Part shown: positions 22,214-34,055 of the stretch, in pieces
Numbering within the stretch: the stretch's first letter is position 1
Layout: the number at the start of each line of letters is the position of its first letter
NCBI GenBank assembly: GCA_030544215.1
Contig: JARZZO010000004.1
Span: forward strand, 39,917,980 to 39,981,979
Source of the DNA: Zantedeschia hybrid cultivar
Taxonomy: Eukaryota > Streptophyta > Magnoliopsida > Alismatales > Araceae
Length of the DNA stretch: 64,000 nucleotides
Direction: 5' to 3'
Position numbers and translations under genes: made by a program
Notes under the pieces: generated by a model
Told to the model about the DNA's origin: nothing
The model's input: the letters and a program-made list of their open reading frames with translations, nothing else
Databases searched by the model: none

Positions 22214-22427
22214 GGTGATAAAGTGCTACAATGTCACTCCAGGTCCACAGTAACTGAAAACCCAACACAGTGCGATCCGGTCACGTGAAAAGCCCGCGAT
22301 CGCATAACACACATAGAACCATCCGATCATGAGGAATCCATCTCTATCGGGTGCATTAAAACATGTGCTAACCAACTATCTAGCAGTATGAACACGTTTT
22401 ACTGGCATGAATTAGTGGAATTCTGTC

Positions 22428-23642
22428 TTGAATCGCGTCGACCGAGGTCGACGCCATTCAAGCTCCATGTACAGGTTCACATAAATCAATTTCCAGAATC
22501 TGGCCTTAAAAGGCGCCGACACCCGTAGTCGCCTTTCAAAAGGCGTCGACATCCCCAGACGTCATTCAACACAGAAACCCGGAATTCCAAGACCTTTACT
22601 CAGGGGATTTTCTTCCTTAAAAGGCGTCGTGGGTGCCTGACGCCATTCAAAAATGCGTCGTTCACCCATGACGTCTTTTAAGCTCTGAATTCCCGACCTG
22701 GCAGACTGCCTGTCAGACGATTCCTGTCTAAAAGGCGTCGTGATGGTCCGACGCCCATCAAAAAGGCGTCGTCCATGCACGACGTCTTTCAAGCCCAGGA
22801 GCCAGGATCGCCCTAAGCCCGAGGGCTCCCTTTCCAACCACAAACAAACCCAAAACGGAGGGAAAAAAAGAAACAACACTATCCATAAGCAATACATTCG
22901 TGGAAATCCCCCTTATCATCAGATGAACTCCTAAACATGTTCATTCTAACCCCCAAATCAAAGATCTTCCACATGCATAAACGAGGAAAAACATGGTTTT
23001 AATCACGATGCTATGGGGAACGTCACCCTACCGGACACTCGAACGCCTCCGAGCTCCAAGCCATCCGCCTATCTCTCCCCACGCCGCCGCCGGTACCGCC
23101 GAGGTCGTCCTAGCCCCACCGTGACGTCGGCCGCCGTCCGGAGAGCAGAACGCCGCAGTGGAACTGGGGGTGGTAGGGTTAGGAGCCAGGTAGAGGATGG
23201 AGTGGAGGGAGAGGCGAAATGGTGTGAGGAAAAGAGGGAGGAGGAGGGGGCCGCCGCCGGTCGCCGGAGGAGAAGGAGAGAAGGAGAGTAGGAGAAAATG
23301 AGGGAAAGAAGGTGGGCTCGCGGGGTTAACCAGAAACTGGCTAAAACGCATCGACATGCACGGACGCCTATCAGGTGACATGACGGCCGCTCTGGCAAGA
23401 TTCTGAAACGCGTCGTCCTACACAGACGCCATTCAGACAACTTGTCAGGGCCGTACTCTGACACACCCAGAGTCGCAGTCTGAAAGGCGTCGACCCACAC
23501 GGACGCCGTTCAGACGACCTGACAGGGCCGTACTCTCGCGGCCCAAGGTCAGTCCACGTGGCACCCACGTGGCAGAACCTGAAACGCGTCTTCCACGGTG
23601 GACGCCGTTTAAAACGCGTCTCGGGGTCCTGACGCGATTTGA
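22428..23642. repeat. Twelve palindromic 12-10-12 cassettes in the Tekay A 3' LTR
   Basis: Left arms start at 22428, 22506, 22536, 22617, 22648, 22728, 22759, 23341, 23403, 23480, 23579 and 23609, and every spacer is exactly 10 bp. Pairs 22506/22536, 22617/22648, 22728/22759 and 23579/23609 overlap by 3-4 bases (phase 30-31 bp). Arms are very regular, for example TTAAAAGGCGTC/GACGCCATTCAA and CTGAAACGCGTC/GACGCCATTCAG. None lie in the GC-rich core between the two groups. Confidence 0.9.
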
Positions 23643-23722
23643 CTTAGAACCCCCGCCCCTCACAAGGGCTAGAACTACAGGGTCCGACCAGAAAACCGGA
23701 TCCGAAAGTCTCGATCCTTACA

Positions 23723-23740
23723 TTCTCCCCCCCTTAAAAG
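23723..23740 (-). promoter_or_regulatory. Polypurine tract of Tekay A
   Basis: On the element strand CTTTTAAGGGGGGGAGAA stands directly before the 3' LTR start TGTAAGG. Upstream is TTTCGAGGGCGAAATTTC, a block common near the end of chromovirus elements. It would prime plus-strand DNA. Confidence 0.85.
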
Positions 23741-23810
23741 AAATTTCGCCCTCGAAATTGATTGCTAGGAATATCAAGGTCACAACGGGGATACAAGTTT
23801 ACGGGAATAC

Positions 23811-26800
23811 TTACGAAAAGAGGTAAGGAAATTGCTCCCGCATCTCATCCTCTCGCTCCCAGGTCGCCTCACCTCCGGAGCGGTACTGCCAAATCACCTT
23901 GACCAACAGTACGACCTTGTTCCGCAAGACCTGATCTCTGCGATCCTCAATACAAACCGGATACTCTGGGAATGACAAATCCTCAGCGACCTCCAACTCT
24001 GAAAAATCCAACACATGGGACGGATCCTGAACGTACTTCCTCAGCAAGGACACATGGAACACATCGTGCACTCCTGCAAGACTGGGCGGCAAGGCCAGCT
24101 GATACGCGGTTTCCCCAATTCGAGCAAGAATGGGAAAAGGTCCAATATATCGCGGACTCAGCTTGCCTCGCTTCCCGAATCTCATCACACCCTTGGAGGG
24201 TGAGACTCGGAGAAACACGTGGTCCCCAACCTCAAATTCAAGTGGTCTCCGTCGGATGTCAGCATAACTCTTCTGTCTGTTCTGAGCTGCGGTCAACCTC
24301 TGCCGAACCGTCCTGGCAATCTCAGCACACTGCTACACTAACTCAGGTCCTGCTATCTGCCGCTCGCCGATCTCGGACCAACACACCGGAGATCGACACG
24401 GCCGCCCATACAAACCCTCATAAGGCGCCATGCCGATGCTAGAATGATAGCTGTTGTTGTAGGCAAACTCCACGGTGGACAAGTGTTGTTCCCACGAACC
24501 TCCCCAGTCTAGGCAACACGCCCTGAGCATATCCTCCAAGGTCTGAATAGTCCTTTCCGACTGCCCGTCAGTCTCTAGATGGTAGGCCGAGCTGAAAGCC
24601 AACTGAGTTCCCAACGCCTGCTGAAAGCTCTTCCAGAATCTGGAAGTAAACCTCGGATCTCGATCCGATACAATGGACAAAGGTACCCCGTGCAGAGAGA
24701 TAATCCGGTCCACAAACAACTTAGCTAGCTTGCCAACCGACCAGTCCTTCCTAATGGCTAGGAAGTGTGCCGACTTGGTCAGCCGATCAACGATAACCCA
24801 GATAGCGTCTCTCCTGCTAGGGGATGCAGGCAATCCCATCACAAAGTCCATCGTCACATGCTCCCATTTCCACTCAGGAATCGGCAAGGGTTGCAGCAAC
24901 CCTCCTGGTCTCTGATGCTCGGCTTTAACCTGCTGGCATGTCATGCATCTAGCCACATACTCAGCCACATCTCTTTTCATACCGGGCCACCAGAAGTGCC
25001 TCCTCAAACAGTGATACATCTTTGTTGTCCCGGGATGCACTGCATACCTCAAACGGTGCGCCTCATCAAGAACACATCTGCGCACGTCTTCCTCAGTCGG
25101 GACATAGAGTCTGCCTCTGAATCTGATGGTACCATCATCCCACAACTCAACCTCAGGCCTCTGGAGAATCTGCGGTAACTCAGCATCTGCCCTCTGAGCC
25201 TCAATCACAGCATGGTACACAGCCGGTCTCACAGTCAGGCTGACAAGCACTGCTCTATCCTCTTCACGTGGAACCCTAAAGGAGGATTCCACCACCTGCT
25301 CAAATAATTTCCACTCCCGAATCATGAGGTATGACATGACCGTCTTCCGACTCAAAGCGTCTGCCACCACATTCGTCTTGCCCGGATGATAAGAAAGGTC
25401 GAAGTCATAATCCTTAATAAACTCCATCCACCTCCGCTGCCTCAGATTCAGGTCTCTCTGAGTCAACACATATTTCAAGCTCTTGTGATCTGTAAAAACT
25501 TGGAATTTTTCTCCGTATAAATAATGCCTCCAGATCTTTAGTGCAAACACCACAGCTGCAAGCTCCAAATCATGAGTAGGATAGTTCTCTTCATGCCTCT
25601 TCAGCTGCCGAGAAGCATAAGCAACTACCCTGCCATGCTGCATAAGGACTGCTCCCAAACCTCGACGGGATGCATCTGAGTAAACCACAAATCCACCTGA
25701 CCCAGATGGAAGCACCAGTACTGGGGCTGACGTGAGACGAGTTTTTAGCTCAATAAAACTCTGCTCACAATCCTCAGTTCACACAAAACGAACTCCCTTT
25801 CGAGTCAACCTCGACAAGGGGGCCGCTATCGAAGAGAATCCCTGAACAAACCGCCTGTAATATCCGGCAAGCCCCAGAAAGCTCCTGATCTCAGTCACTA
25901 AAGTCGGCCTGCTCTAGTCCATCACTGCCTCTATCTTGGCTGGATCCACTGCGATGCCTTCACCAGAAATAACGTGCCCAAGGAAGTGCACCTCGTTCAG
26001 CCAAAATTCACATTTGCTGAACTTGGCATAAAGTTGGTGCTCTCTCAGGACCTGCAACACTGCCCGAAGATGAGCAGCGTGCTCGTCCTCAGAAGAAGAA
26101 TAGATCAGAATATCATCAACAAACACAACCACAAACTGGTCCAGGTAGGTCCTGAAGACTCGGTTCATCAGATCCATAAAGGCCGCCGGAGCATTGGTTA
26201 AGCCGAAGGGCATAACCAAAAACTCGTAATGCCCATACCGAGTTCTGAAGGCCGTCTTACTAACATCCACATCCCTGATTCTCATCTGATAATACCCAGA
26301 TCTCAGATCGATTTTGGAGAACACCCTCGCGGTCTCCAGCTGATCCATCAAGTCATCGATCCTAGGAAGCAGGTACTTATTCTTTATTGTCACTTGGTTC
26401 AGCTGCCTATAATCGATGCACAATCTCAAGGAACCATCCTTCTTCCTGACAAACAGAACTGGAGCACCCCAAGGAGACGTACTGGGACGAATGAAACCCT
26501 TATCCAGCAACTCCTGCAACTGCGCCTTCAACTCAGCGAGTTCGGCTGGCGCCATCCGATACGGGGCCTTAGACGAGGGCGCCGTACCTGGTGCAAGCTC
26601 GATGGTAAATTCAACCTCTCGCTGAGGAGGAAGGCCAGGCAGCTCCTCAGGAAAAACATCTACGAAATCACAAACAACATGTACCTCCCAAGGACTGGGA
26701 CTAGCACGGACATCAGAAACAACGACAGAGGCTAAGAAAGCCTCGCAGCCACCAGCAAGCAACCTCCGTGCCTTAAAGGTAGAAATGAGAATACCTCGAG

Positions 26801-28316
26801 GAGAAAGCCTAATACCTTGGAAGAAGAAGGTCGGGATGTCCGGAATAGAGAAGCGCTCCCTCTTCCTGTGGCAGTCCACCTCCGCATAAAAGGCTTCCAA
26901 CCAATCCATACCCAGGATGATATCGAAATCACGAATAGCAAGTACGACCAACTGGGCAGGTAGTACATGACCCTCAATGGTCAAGGGAACATCCCTCAAA
27001 CAATTATAAGATATCATGAAGTCTCCAGAAGGAACCTCAACCATCAGACCATCAGACAACTCAACAACGGGTGCAGAAAGAATGTCTAGGAACTGCTCGG
27101 AAATAAAAGAATGCGAAGCACCTGAATCGATCAACACATGCGCAGAGTTCCCAAGGACAGAGAGTGTACCTTCCACCAAGTTGGACGCGCGAGCCTCCCT
27201 CCTGGTGATAGCCAGCACTCTCCCCTGAGTCCTCGGCTTCTTCTGATCGCCATGACCCTGCCCCTGACTATGCCCCTGCGGGCACTGCCTCGCCAGATGG
27301 CCCTGTTGGCCGCAAGTAAAACATCTCCTGGGAAGAGTGGGACACTGAGTCCCGCCATGAGCACCACCACATTGCTGACAAACAGCCGGAAGCCTCTGAG
27401 CTGGCTCCTGCTGTGCACTGGACACTGTCTGACTCTGCTGACCCTGCCTGGGCCTGCTGCTGCCGCTGCTGCCACTACTGCTGCCACCACCCCTGAAGAA
27501 TCTCCTGAATCGGGAGCCGAGAGAAGACGATCCCGATCCGACAGAAGGAGCCGGTGCCGCTGCCTTACTCCTGCCTCGCGCTGGCCCCTGAACAGTCTGC
27601 CCTCTCTCTCGGGCCGACTGGATCTGTTGAGCCTCCACAGCTGCTGCACGCCTAACGGCTGACGCCAAGTCTGTACAACAATGGGACGCCACGAAGTTCC
27701 TCAAACTGAGCCTAAGCCCATCCACAAACCTCTCCGTGCGACGCACCTCGTCCCCAGATATGAAAGGCACGAACCGTCCCAGCGAAACAAACTTCGCCTC
27801 GTACTCAAGTACCGTCATACTCCCCTGCGTCAGATCCATAAACTCCCTCTCCTTGGCTCGCTGGACATGTCTAGGGAAATATTGTGCATTGAATTCCTTG
27901 ACAAAGGTCTCCCAAGAAATTTCCCTAAGACTCCTGTCCCCATAAGACAAACTCTTCAGTGTGGTCCACCAGTCATAGGCGCTATCCTTCAGCATGAAGG
28001 TAGCCAATGGGGTCCTCTCTACTGCTGCACAGTCCATAGTATCAAAAGTCTTCTCAATCTCTCTAAGCCAATGAATGGCCTCGTCAGGGTCGGGACGACC
28101 GGTGAAGTGAGGTGGCCTCAGCTTCAAGAACCTCTCATGTGTGGCTGTGGTCCCTCCCCGAGTACTAGAACCCTCGCTAGGATCTCGAGTCTGATATCGA
28201 GCCATAGTATCCATCATGGCCTCCATAAACTGCTCAACACTCGGCCTCCCTGCCTCAGACCCACTAGGGGCATCTCCCCGCTCTCGAATAACTGGCATCC
28301 TCTTCCTGGGAGCCAT
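23811..28316 (-). pseudogene. gag-pol: Tekay A gag-pol polyprotein with chromodomain, three in-frame stops
   Basis: A single frame of 1502 codons from ATG at 28316 to TAA at 23811-23813, interrupted by TAG at 25914-25916 (codon 801, a Trp codon in Tekay C), TGA at 25779-25781 (codon 846, also Trp) and TAG at 24333-24335 (codon 1328, Gln in C). Domains by residue: gag core about 60-215; two zinc knuckles at 313-345 (CQQCGGAHGGTQC, CFTCGQQGHLARQC); protease LIDSGASHS at about 395; RT about 590-770 with FVDDILIYS near 735; RNase H about 865-990; then integrase with HHCC, MDFVMGLP, SDRDPRF and DGQSERT; a GPF motif; and a terminal chromodomain (QVLRNK...ATWEREDEMR). The chromodomain is expected to steer insertion to heterochromatin. 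Confidence 0.9.
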
Positions 28317-28457
28317 CTACTCGCCTACAATTACAAAATCAAAAGTTCTAATTAGAGTCCTAAAACCTATGCTATCGCCGTGCCTGTACGGGATAATGTA
28401 TTTATTTGCCGAATTACAACATTTAACCTAGTTATTTATTTATTTGCCAGACCGTAT

Positions 28458-28469
28458 GCTCTGATACCA
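28458..28469 (-). promoter_or_regulatory. Primer binding site of Tekay A (initiator-Met tRNA)
   Basis: On the element strand TGGTATCAGAGC lies two bases after the 5' LTR. This is the standard complement of plant initiator methionine tRNA used by many plant retrotransposons. Gag starts 155 bases after the LTR. Confidence 0.9.
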
Positions 28470-28471
28470 AC

Positions 28472-30803
28472 TGTAACGACCCGCCACCCTATAATCGGGG
28501 ATCCGATTACTAAATGGGTACCGAATCATTAATTTGGGACCAAACCAGGATCTAGTAAGTCTGGGAAATAAATAATAAACTAAGCTAAACATTCACATCG
28601 CATTGACTTGAAATAAAAGTGCAGGAATTAAAATTATTACAATGCGACTCGATACAGCAAATAATTACATTCTCCAACAGAAGGAAATAATTAAACATAC
28701 AGGCCAAAGATAAATAACAACTACATCGGGGCATACCCCGGAACAACCGCTGAAGGCACACCACACCCGGCCGCACACGCCGCTCTAAGTCTGCTGCGAG
28801 TCCTCACCTGAAAACCGCAAGGGTGAGTCTCAAGACAAGACTCAGTAGGGATCCTTCGATCCCCACTGCCCACGCACACACCCACAAGTGTAAAGTACAG
28901 CTAACAGTAAAGTAACAAGTGTAGTGGCAGGTACGATATCTAATTCTCTACGTGAGAACACATGCAGTCGAAATATAATAATCATGCACATTCTAAGCCA
29001 ACCGTTAGAAAACCCACAACTGCCGTCTCGATAGAACTCGCCAACCGTACAAACAACGGTGAGAAAAACCTCGACCCGCTGAGACCAAGGAGCAGCCCCT
29101 CGGATAGCACGCTCGCTACTCCGGCCCAACTGGCTCAGGTGACTACCCCTTCCCTCAGCATGAGTGACTCTCCGAATGTACCACTCCGACACCGGTACTA
29201 GCTGACCCCGGGGTTCACCAGGTGACCCTCTCTCACTAGGCGTCACCCCGCCCACGCCCCCACCGGCGCTGTGCTCACGCCCCCACCAGCACAGGGTGAT
29301 AAAGTGCTACAATGTCACTCCAGGTCCACAGTAACTGAAAACCCAACACAGTGCGATCCGGTCACGTGAAAAGCCCGCGATCGCATAACACACATAGAAC
29401 CATCCGATCATGAGGAATCCATCTCTATCGGGTGCATTAAAACATGTGCTAACCAACTATCTAGCAGTATGAACACGTTTTACTGGCATGAATTAGTGGA
29501 ATTCTGTCTTGAATCGCGTCAACCGAGGTCGACGCCATTCAAGCTCCATGTACAGGTTCACATAAATCAATTTCCAGAATCTGGCCTTAAAAGGCGTCGA
29601 CACCCGTGGTCGCCTTTCAAAAGGCGTCGACATCCCCAGACGTCATTCAACACAGAAACCCGGAATTCCAAAACCTTTACTCAGGGGATTTTCTGCCTTA
29701 AAAGGCGTCGTGGGTGCCTGACGCCATTCAAAAAAGCGTCGTTCACCCATGACGTCTTTTAAGCTCTGAATTCCCGACCTAGCAGACTGCCTGTCAGGCG
29801 ATTCCTGTCTAAAAGGCGTCGTGATGGCCCGACGCCCTTCAAAAAGGCGTCGTCCATGCACGACGTCTTTCAAGCCCAGGAGCCAGGATCGCCCTAAACC
29901 CGAGGGCTCCCTTTCCAACCACAAACAAACCCAAAACGGAGGGAAAAAAAGAAACAACACTATCCATAAGCAATACATTCGTGGAAATCCCCCTTATCAT
30001 CAGATGAACTCCTAAACATGTTCATTCTAACCCCCAAATCAAAGATCTTCCACATGCATAAACGAGGAAAAACATGGTTTTAATCACGATGCTATGGGGA
30101 ACGTCACCCTACCGGACACTCGAACGCCTCCGAGCTCCAAGCCATCCGCCTATCTCTCCCCACGCCGCCGCCGGTACCGCCGAGGTCGTCCTAGCCCCAC
30201 CGTGACGTCGGCCGCCGTCCGGAGAGCAGAACGCCGCAGTGGAACTGGGGGTGGTAGGGTTAGGAGCCAGGTAGAGGATGGAGTGGAGGGAGAGGCGAAA
30301 TGGTGTGAGGAAAAGAGGGAGGAGGAGGGGGCCGCCGCCGGTCGCCGGAGGAGAAGGAGAGAAGGAGAGTAGGAGAAAATGAGGGAAAGAAGGAGGGCTC
30401 GCGGGGTTAACCAAAAACTGGCTAAAACGCGTCGACATGCACGGACGCCTATCAGGTGACATGATGGCCGCTCTGGCAAGATTCTGAAACGCGTCGTCCT
30501 ACACAGACGCCATTCAGACAACTTGTCAGGGCCGTACTCTGACACACCCAGAGTCGCAGTCTGAAAGGCGTCGACCCACACGGACACCGTTCAGACGACC
30601 TGACAGGGCCGTACTCTCGCGGCCCAAGGTCAGTCCACGTGGCACCCACGTGGCAGAACCTGAAACGCGTCTTCCACGGTGGACGCCGTTTAAAACGCGT
30701 CTCGGGGTCCTGACGCGATTCGACTTAGAACCCCCGCCCCTCACAAGGGCTAGAACTACAGGGTCCGACCTGAAAACCGGATCCGAAAGTCTCAATCCTT
30801 ACA
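28472..30803 (-). mobile_element. 5' LTR of Tekay A
   Basis: 2332 bp, the same length as the 3' LTR with no net indel. Differences seen include C/A at 28548 against 21467 and a change in the cassette arm at 29521. The cassette set (29509-30723) and stem-loop run (29178-29294) are at matching offsets (7081 bp). It is followed by AAAAT at 30804-30808. Confidence 0.92.
29509..30723. repeat. Twelve palindromic cassettes in the Tekay A 5' LTR
   Basis: Same positions as in the 3' LTR plus 7081. The arms carry a few changes relative to the partner LTR, yet the 12-10-12 spacing is unchanged in all. Confidence 0.85.
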
Positions 30804-30808
30804 AAAAT

Positions 30809-31566
30809 AGATCTAAAGAGAGGGAAAAATGGACATACTCTCACTTTCATGAACCTAATAGGATTCCAAAATGACATCTTAGGTTATAGGGGGAAAACTG
30901 TTAGCCTACCTAAGTTTTTCACTCCTCTAGACTCACAAGGAGCCATTCACATGATTGTTGCCACCTTTGGGCCAACCGGCATCCTCTAGCTAGCTCTTTA
31001 GGCCTTCATTCTCCTCCTCTGGCTCACTACCGCCTAGGTGACCTTGTCGTTATCTCGCCATCCATGCCACACTGCCAAGGCCACCACCATGGTCACCACC
31101 TCCTTGCCGAGCATCAGCCATTGTGAGGGAGAAGGTAGAAAGAAGGTGGTGGTAGGTTTGGAGAATGGTGAGAGGGAGAGATGGTAAAGAGGGTGAAAGG
31201 AGAGAGCAAGGAAAAGAGATGGGGAAGAGGGGAAGGAAATGGGGTTTAAACTCTCATTCCTCAGTTGAGATGACAAGGAGTATAGTTCCCCTTGCACATG
31301 GGCATGGTAGAATGCCTCAGAAAGAAAAGAAAAACTTGTCAAAAGCGCCATGTGGTCAGAACATTGGATGTCTCTATCCGAGTGGATGCTTAATAAAAAT
31401 TCCTTTCATCGACTAAATGCCTTACAGTTCTAAACATGTCTACTCCAACAAGCAAGCAATGTAAACATACATCACACCCCAATATGCAAAATGCCTATTG
31501 GAAATTTCTTATAAAATAGTCATAACTTTCGTCGCACGATTATGGAAATCATTATTATTATCCTAT
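30809..31566. other. Unassigned segment between Tekay A and the hAT remnant
   Basis: 760 bases with no supported gene. 31060-31240 has the same style as the GC-rich core of the Tekay LTRs, with CACCACCATGGTCACCACC followed by a G/A-rich run on the plus strand. It may be a diverged LTR piece. A 105-codon minus-strand frame at 31034-31351 is leucine/serine-rich and unconvincing. Confidence 0.4.
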
Positions 31567-32050
31567 TAGGGGTGTCAACGGGTCGGCGGGATCTGAAAAG
31601 CAGATTTGGATCCGTAACAAGAACAAGATTTGGGTCACAAGCTGTTGATCCAAAAATGGATGATTTAGGATTCGGGTTATGCCCGAACATGGTTATTTTA
31701 TAGTGGATTTTGGACTCTCAAAAGCCTGAGTCCAGAACGTGGGATATCGGATCAGCCCTAGGGTTCCCTCTCGGTTGTCGTCGCATCGCGCTCCTCCTCC
31801 CACATCTGCATCTGCTCACAGCGGCGGCGTCCTCTGACGATGGCGCCATTATTCGGTGTATCTTCTCCTGGAGGCGGCGCTCTTCCTCCTTCATCGTGCA
31901 TCTTATAACGGCAGCGGCACTCCTCGTCCCCCATGCACCTACTCATAGATGCGGCACTGCTCTTCTCCTCCACTGTCCATCTTCTTACAGCAGTAGTGCT
32001 CACCTAGGGCATCTACTCGTGAAGTTCCTCCTCCCCTAGTGCATCTGCTC

Positions 32051-32396
32051 ACAACTCTTCCCCTCTCCCCGCAGATCTACTCGTGGTGCTCCTCCATTTG
32101 TTCATCTGCTCGAAATGCTCCTTGATGTAGTGCTCCTCTTTACAGGTGCTCCTCCTCAAGCTCCTTCTACATCGACGCAGTACTTCCCCCCCCCCCCCCC
32201 CCCCCCCACCCCATTTGTTCACAACTCTTCCCCTCTCCCCGCAGATCTACTCGTAGTGCTCCTCCATTTGTTCATCTGCTAGAAGTGCTCCTTGATGTAG
32301 TGCTCCTCCATTTGTTCATCTGCTCGAAGTGCTCCTTGATGTAGTGCTCCTCTTTACAGGTGCTCCTCCTCAAGCTCCTTCTACATCGACGTAGTG
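32051..32396 (+). repeat. Tandem duplication of about 140-180 bp with a 22-base C run
   Basis: A unit starting ACAACTCTTCCCCTCTCCCC occurs at 32051 and again at 32221. The second unit holds an extra internal copy of a roughly 42-base GTGCTCCTCCATTTGTTCATC block. Between them is a run of 22 C (32186-32207). The composition is CTCCT-rich, so slippage is likely and the C run length may be unreliable in the assembly. Confidence 0.8.
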
Positions 32397-32879
32397 CTCC
32401 TTATCCACCGCTCTGAACTAGGGTTTTTGTTATGTACAGGGTTTTTGTTATGGGAGGGAATTCTTATGTTTGGTTGATGATTTGATGGTCGCATATTTTC
32501 TATTCTGCATCTAAAGGGCATATTGGTCTGAAGCTACATCTGGTTCCCTTTTCGGAGAATCGTATTGGATGTTGTTGGAACAGTAAGAATGGTTTGTTGT
32601 ATGCTTCATTAGTGATAGATTATAGGAATTCACCAAACCTGAGGTTGTTTTAGACCCAAATGACCATATGTTGATTTTCTTAAATAGTTTTTCTAGTCTG
32701 TGCTCAGATTGTTGCCGACACTATGTTTGGGATTGCTTTCTGTTGAAACTACTTTAGGTTTCTATAGACACGCTAATTTTGACTTCATATTGAGTAAATT
32801 TTATGTCATAATTATAATGCCCCAAAATGGTCTAAGTTTTAATTGTTAATTAATTTTTATTGATTTTTCTCAAAATTCG

Positions 32880-33184
32880 TTTATTAACATCGACCATGGC
32901 TAACACCATTTAGATTTCTAGCATAAATCAGTTCGGAATTAAATTCCTAAATTCAAATAGATTTAACTGAATAACGTCGCCTATGGATGATGCTTTTTAG
33001 TTCCTAATCCGTCTGGATTTTCGATTTTGAATTTGAATTAATTTCCTAATTATCTAAAGCATGTCGCTCATGGGCAACGCCATTTAGGTTTTCTAATGTT
33101 TTCCAATTTTCTTCTCCGATTTTATTTCTTTTTTGGCCCCTTCTAATTAGCTAAGTGGCGTCCCTGATGGACAACGCGTTTCAA
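32880..33184. repeat. Four palindromic cassettes in the solo Tat LTR
   Basis: At 32880-32913, 32967-33000, 33054-33087 and 33151-33184, each with a 10-bp spacer. Arms are weathered (for example CTAAGTGGCGTC/AACGCGTTTCAA) but the phase is intact. Left-to-left distances are 87, 87 and 97 bp, much like the other Tat LTRs. Confidence 0.8.
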
Positions 33185-33327
33185 AAGTTTCCTGATAAAC
33201 ATGATTTGGCCGAGATAATCCGGTTCCAGAGGTGGAAGTGTTTCTAATTCCTTCCATGATTATCCAAGACAAGTTCGAGTGCGAAATGGAACCCTTTTGA
33301 AGTCCTAAATCACTCGAAAACCTACTC

Positions 33328-33335
33328 TATATATA
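33328..33335 (+). promoter_or_regulatory. TATA-like box of the solo Tat LTR
   Basis: TATATATA, 144 bp after the last cassette. Similar tracts follow the cassettes in the other Tat LTRs (near 12162, 14826 and 36421). Confidence 0.55.
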
Positions 33336-34055
33336 CATATACCCTTTAGCCTTTGAAAAAGGTTGGCTATTGGAGATTTTGGAGTTCAAGACAAGGATTG
33401 TGAAGGCTCTCAAGAAGAAAAACGTGGACAAGCTTTGGAACTTCATCTTCTTCATCCTTCTCCACCCTTTGAAGCTTTGGAAGTTCAAGGCTATAGAGGG
33501 GCCAATCTCTTTTTCCCTTTTCTTTCTTTCCATCTTAGTTAATTTTTTTCATCATTGATTTTCATTATTATTTCAATTAGAATCTTCATATCACATCACC
33601 TTCATCATATACACACCACATCATTTTTCCATACCCATGCATGCAATAGGGGTTTAAAGAACTACAAAAAGTGAGTCTTTTTAGTTGAGTTGCATGTTTG
33701 CTTCATTAGATAGGATAGATGCTATACCACTCGAGTTCTAATCCATATTCTTTCTTTTATTTTGATTGTCTTTTTTGCAAGGTATTGAAGGAGAAAAGTC
33801 TTTGGAAGGAGAGTTTGAATAGAAGAAAACAACCAAACAACACAAAACAAGAATAGAGAAAATGCTCTTCTTTTTCGGTCGGCCGAAAGAGAAAAACAAA
33901 GGAACACAATCTCCCAAATTCCTCAAGGTTAGTGGTGATCAACTTTTCCTTTGAAACCCTCAGTTTCTGGCGATCACACTTAATTTTAAATTTGATTTGT
34001 TAATTATGTTAACACATGATATCATGAGAATCACACATACTATTTGAGCACCATA

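Larger units (their letters stand above)
21391..23722 (-). mobile_element. 3' LTR of Tekay A
   Basis: Bounded by TGTAACGACC on the left and CCTTACA on the right of the plus strand; on the element strand it starts TGTAAGGATC and ends GGTCGTTACA. It holds 12 palindromic cassettes (22428-23642), a stem-loop run (22097-22213), and a GC- and purine-rich core (about 23040-23320). Several open frames over 100 codons occur on both strands and reappear in every LTR of the family; they are features of base composition, not supported genes. Confidence 0.9.
21391..30803 (-). mobile_element. Tekay A: chromovirus-type Ty3/gypsy retrotransposon, complete ends
   Basis: 9413 bp with 2332-bp LTRs on both sides, flanked by a perfect AAAAT duplication (21386-21390 and 30804-30808). 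Minus-strand order: 5' LTR (28472-30803), initiator-Met primer site, gag-pol with chromodomain, polypurine tract, 3' LTR (21391-23722). I counted about 25 differences between the two LTRs by eye, near 1 percent, so insertion was recent on a plant timescale. Three in-frame stops in gag-pol make it non-autonomous, but it might be mobilised by a relative. It shares family with Tekay C (48530-57953). Confidence 0.92.
32763..34055 (+). mobile_element. Solo Tat LTR in the hAT element
   Basis: 1293 bp homologous to the Tat LTRs, flanked by a perfect GTTTC duplication (32758-32762 and 34056-34060). Ends read TATAGACACG and CACCATA, one base from the expected TG and CA at each end. No gag or pol is present, so the internal part was lost by LTR-LTR recombination. 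The CTCAGTTTCTGGCGATCAC block lies near 33959. Confidence 0.88.

Noticed and set aside
23028..23500. Arginine- and proline-rich open frames on both strands in the GC-rich LTR core
   Set aside because: Both strands are open because of base composition; the same DNA in Tekay B does not keep the frame.
22428..23642. Regular repeats with spacers suggested a CRISPR-like array
   Set aside because: Units are inverted palindromes with 10-bp inner spacers, arms vary between units, and they sit in LTRs of plant retrotransposons with no cas genes.
26229..26735. Long plus-strand frames opposite Tekay A and C pol (also 27138-27662 and 54826-55500)
   Set aside because: They are antisense to well supported gag-pol domains and have no similarity of their own.
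31034..31351. 105-codon minus-strand frame as a host gene
   Set aside because: Leucine/serine-rich, no domain, and the DNA resembles the G/A-rich core of Tekay LTRs.
32186..32207. C run as a possible origin, G-quadruplex or regulatory tract
   Set aside because: It lies in a CTCCT-rich tandem duplication, so slippage or assembly error is a simpler explanation.
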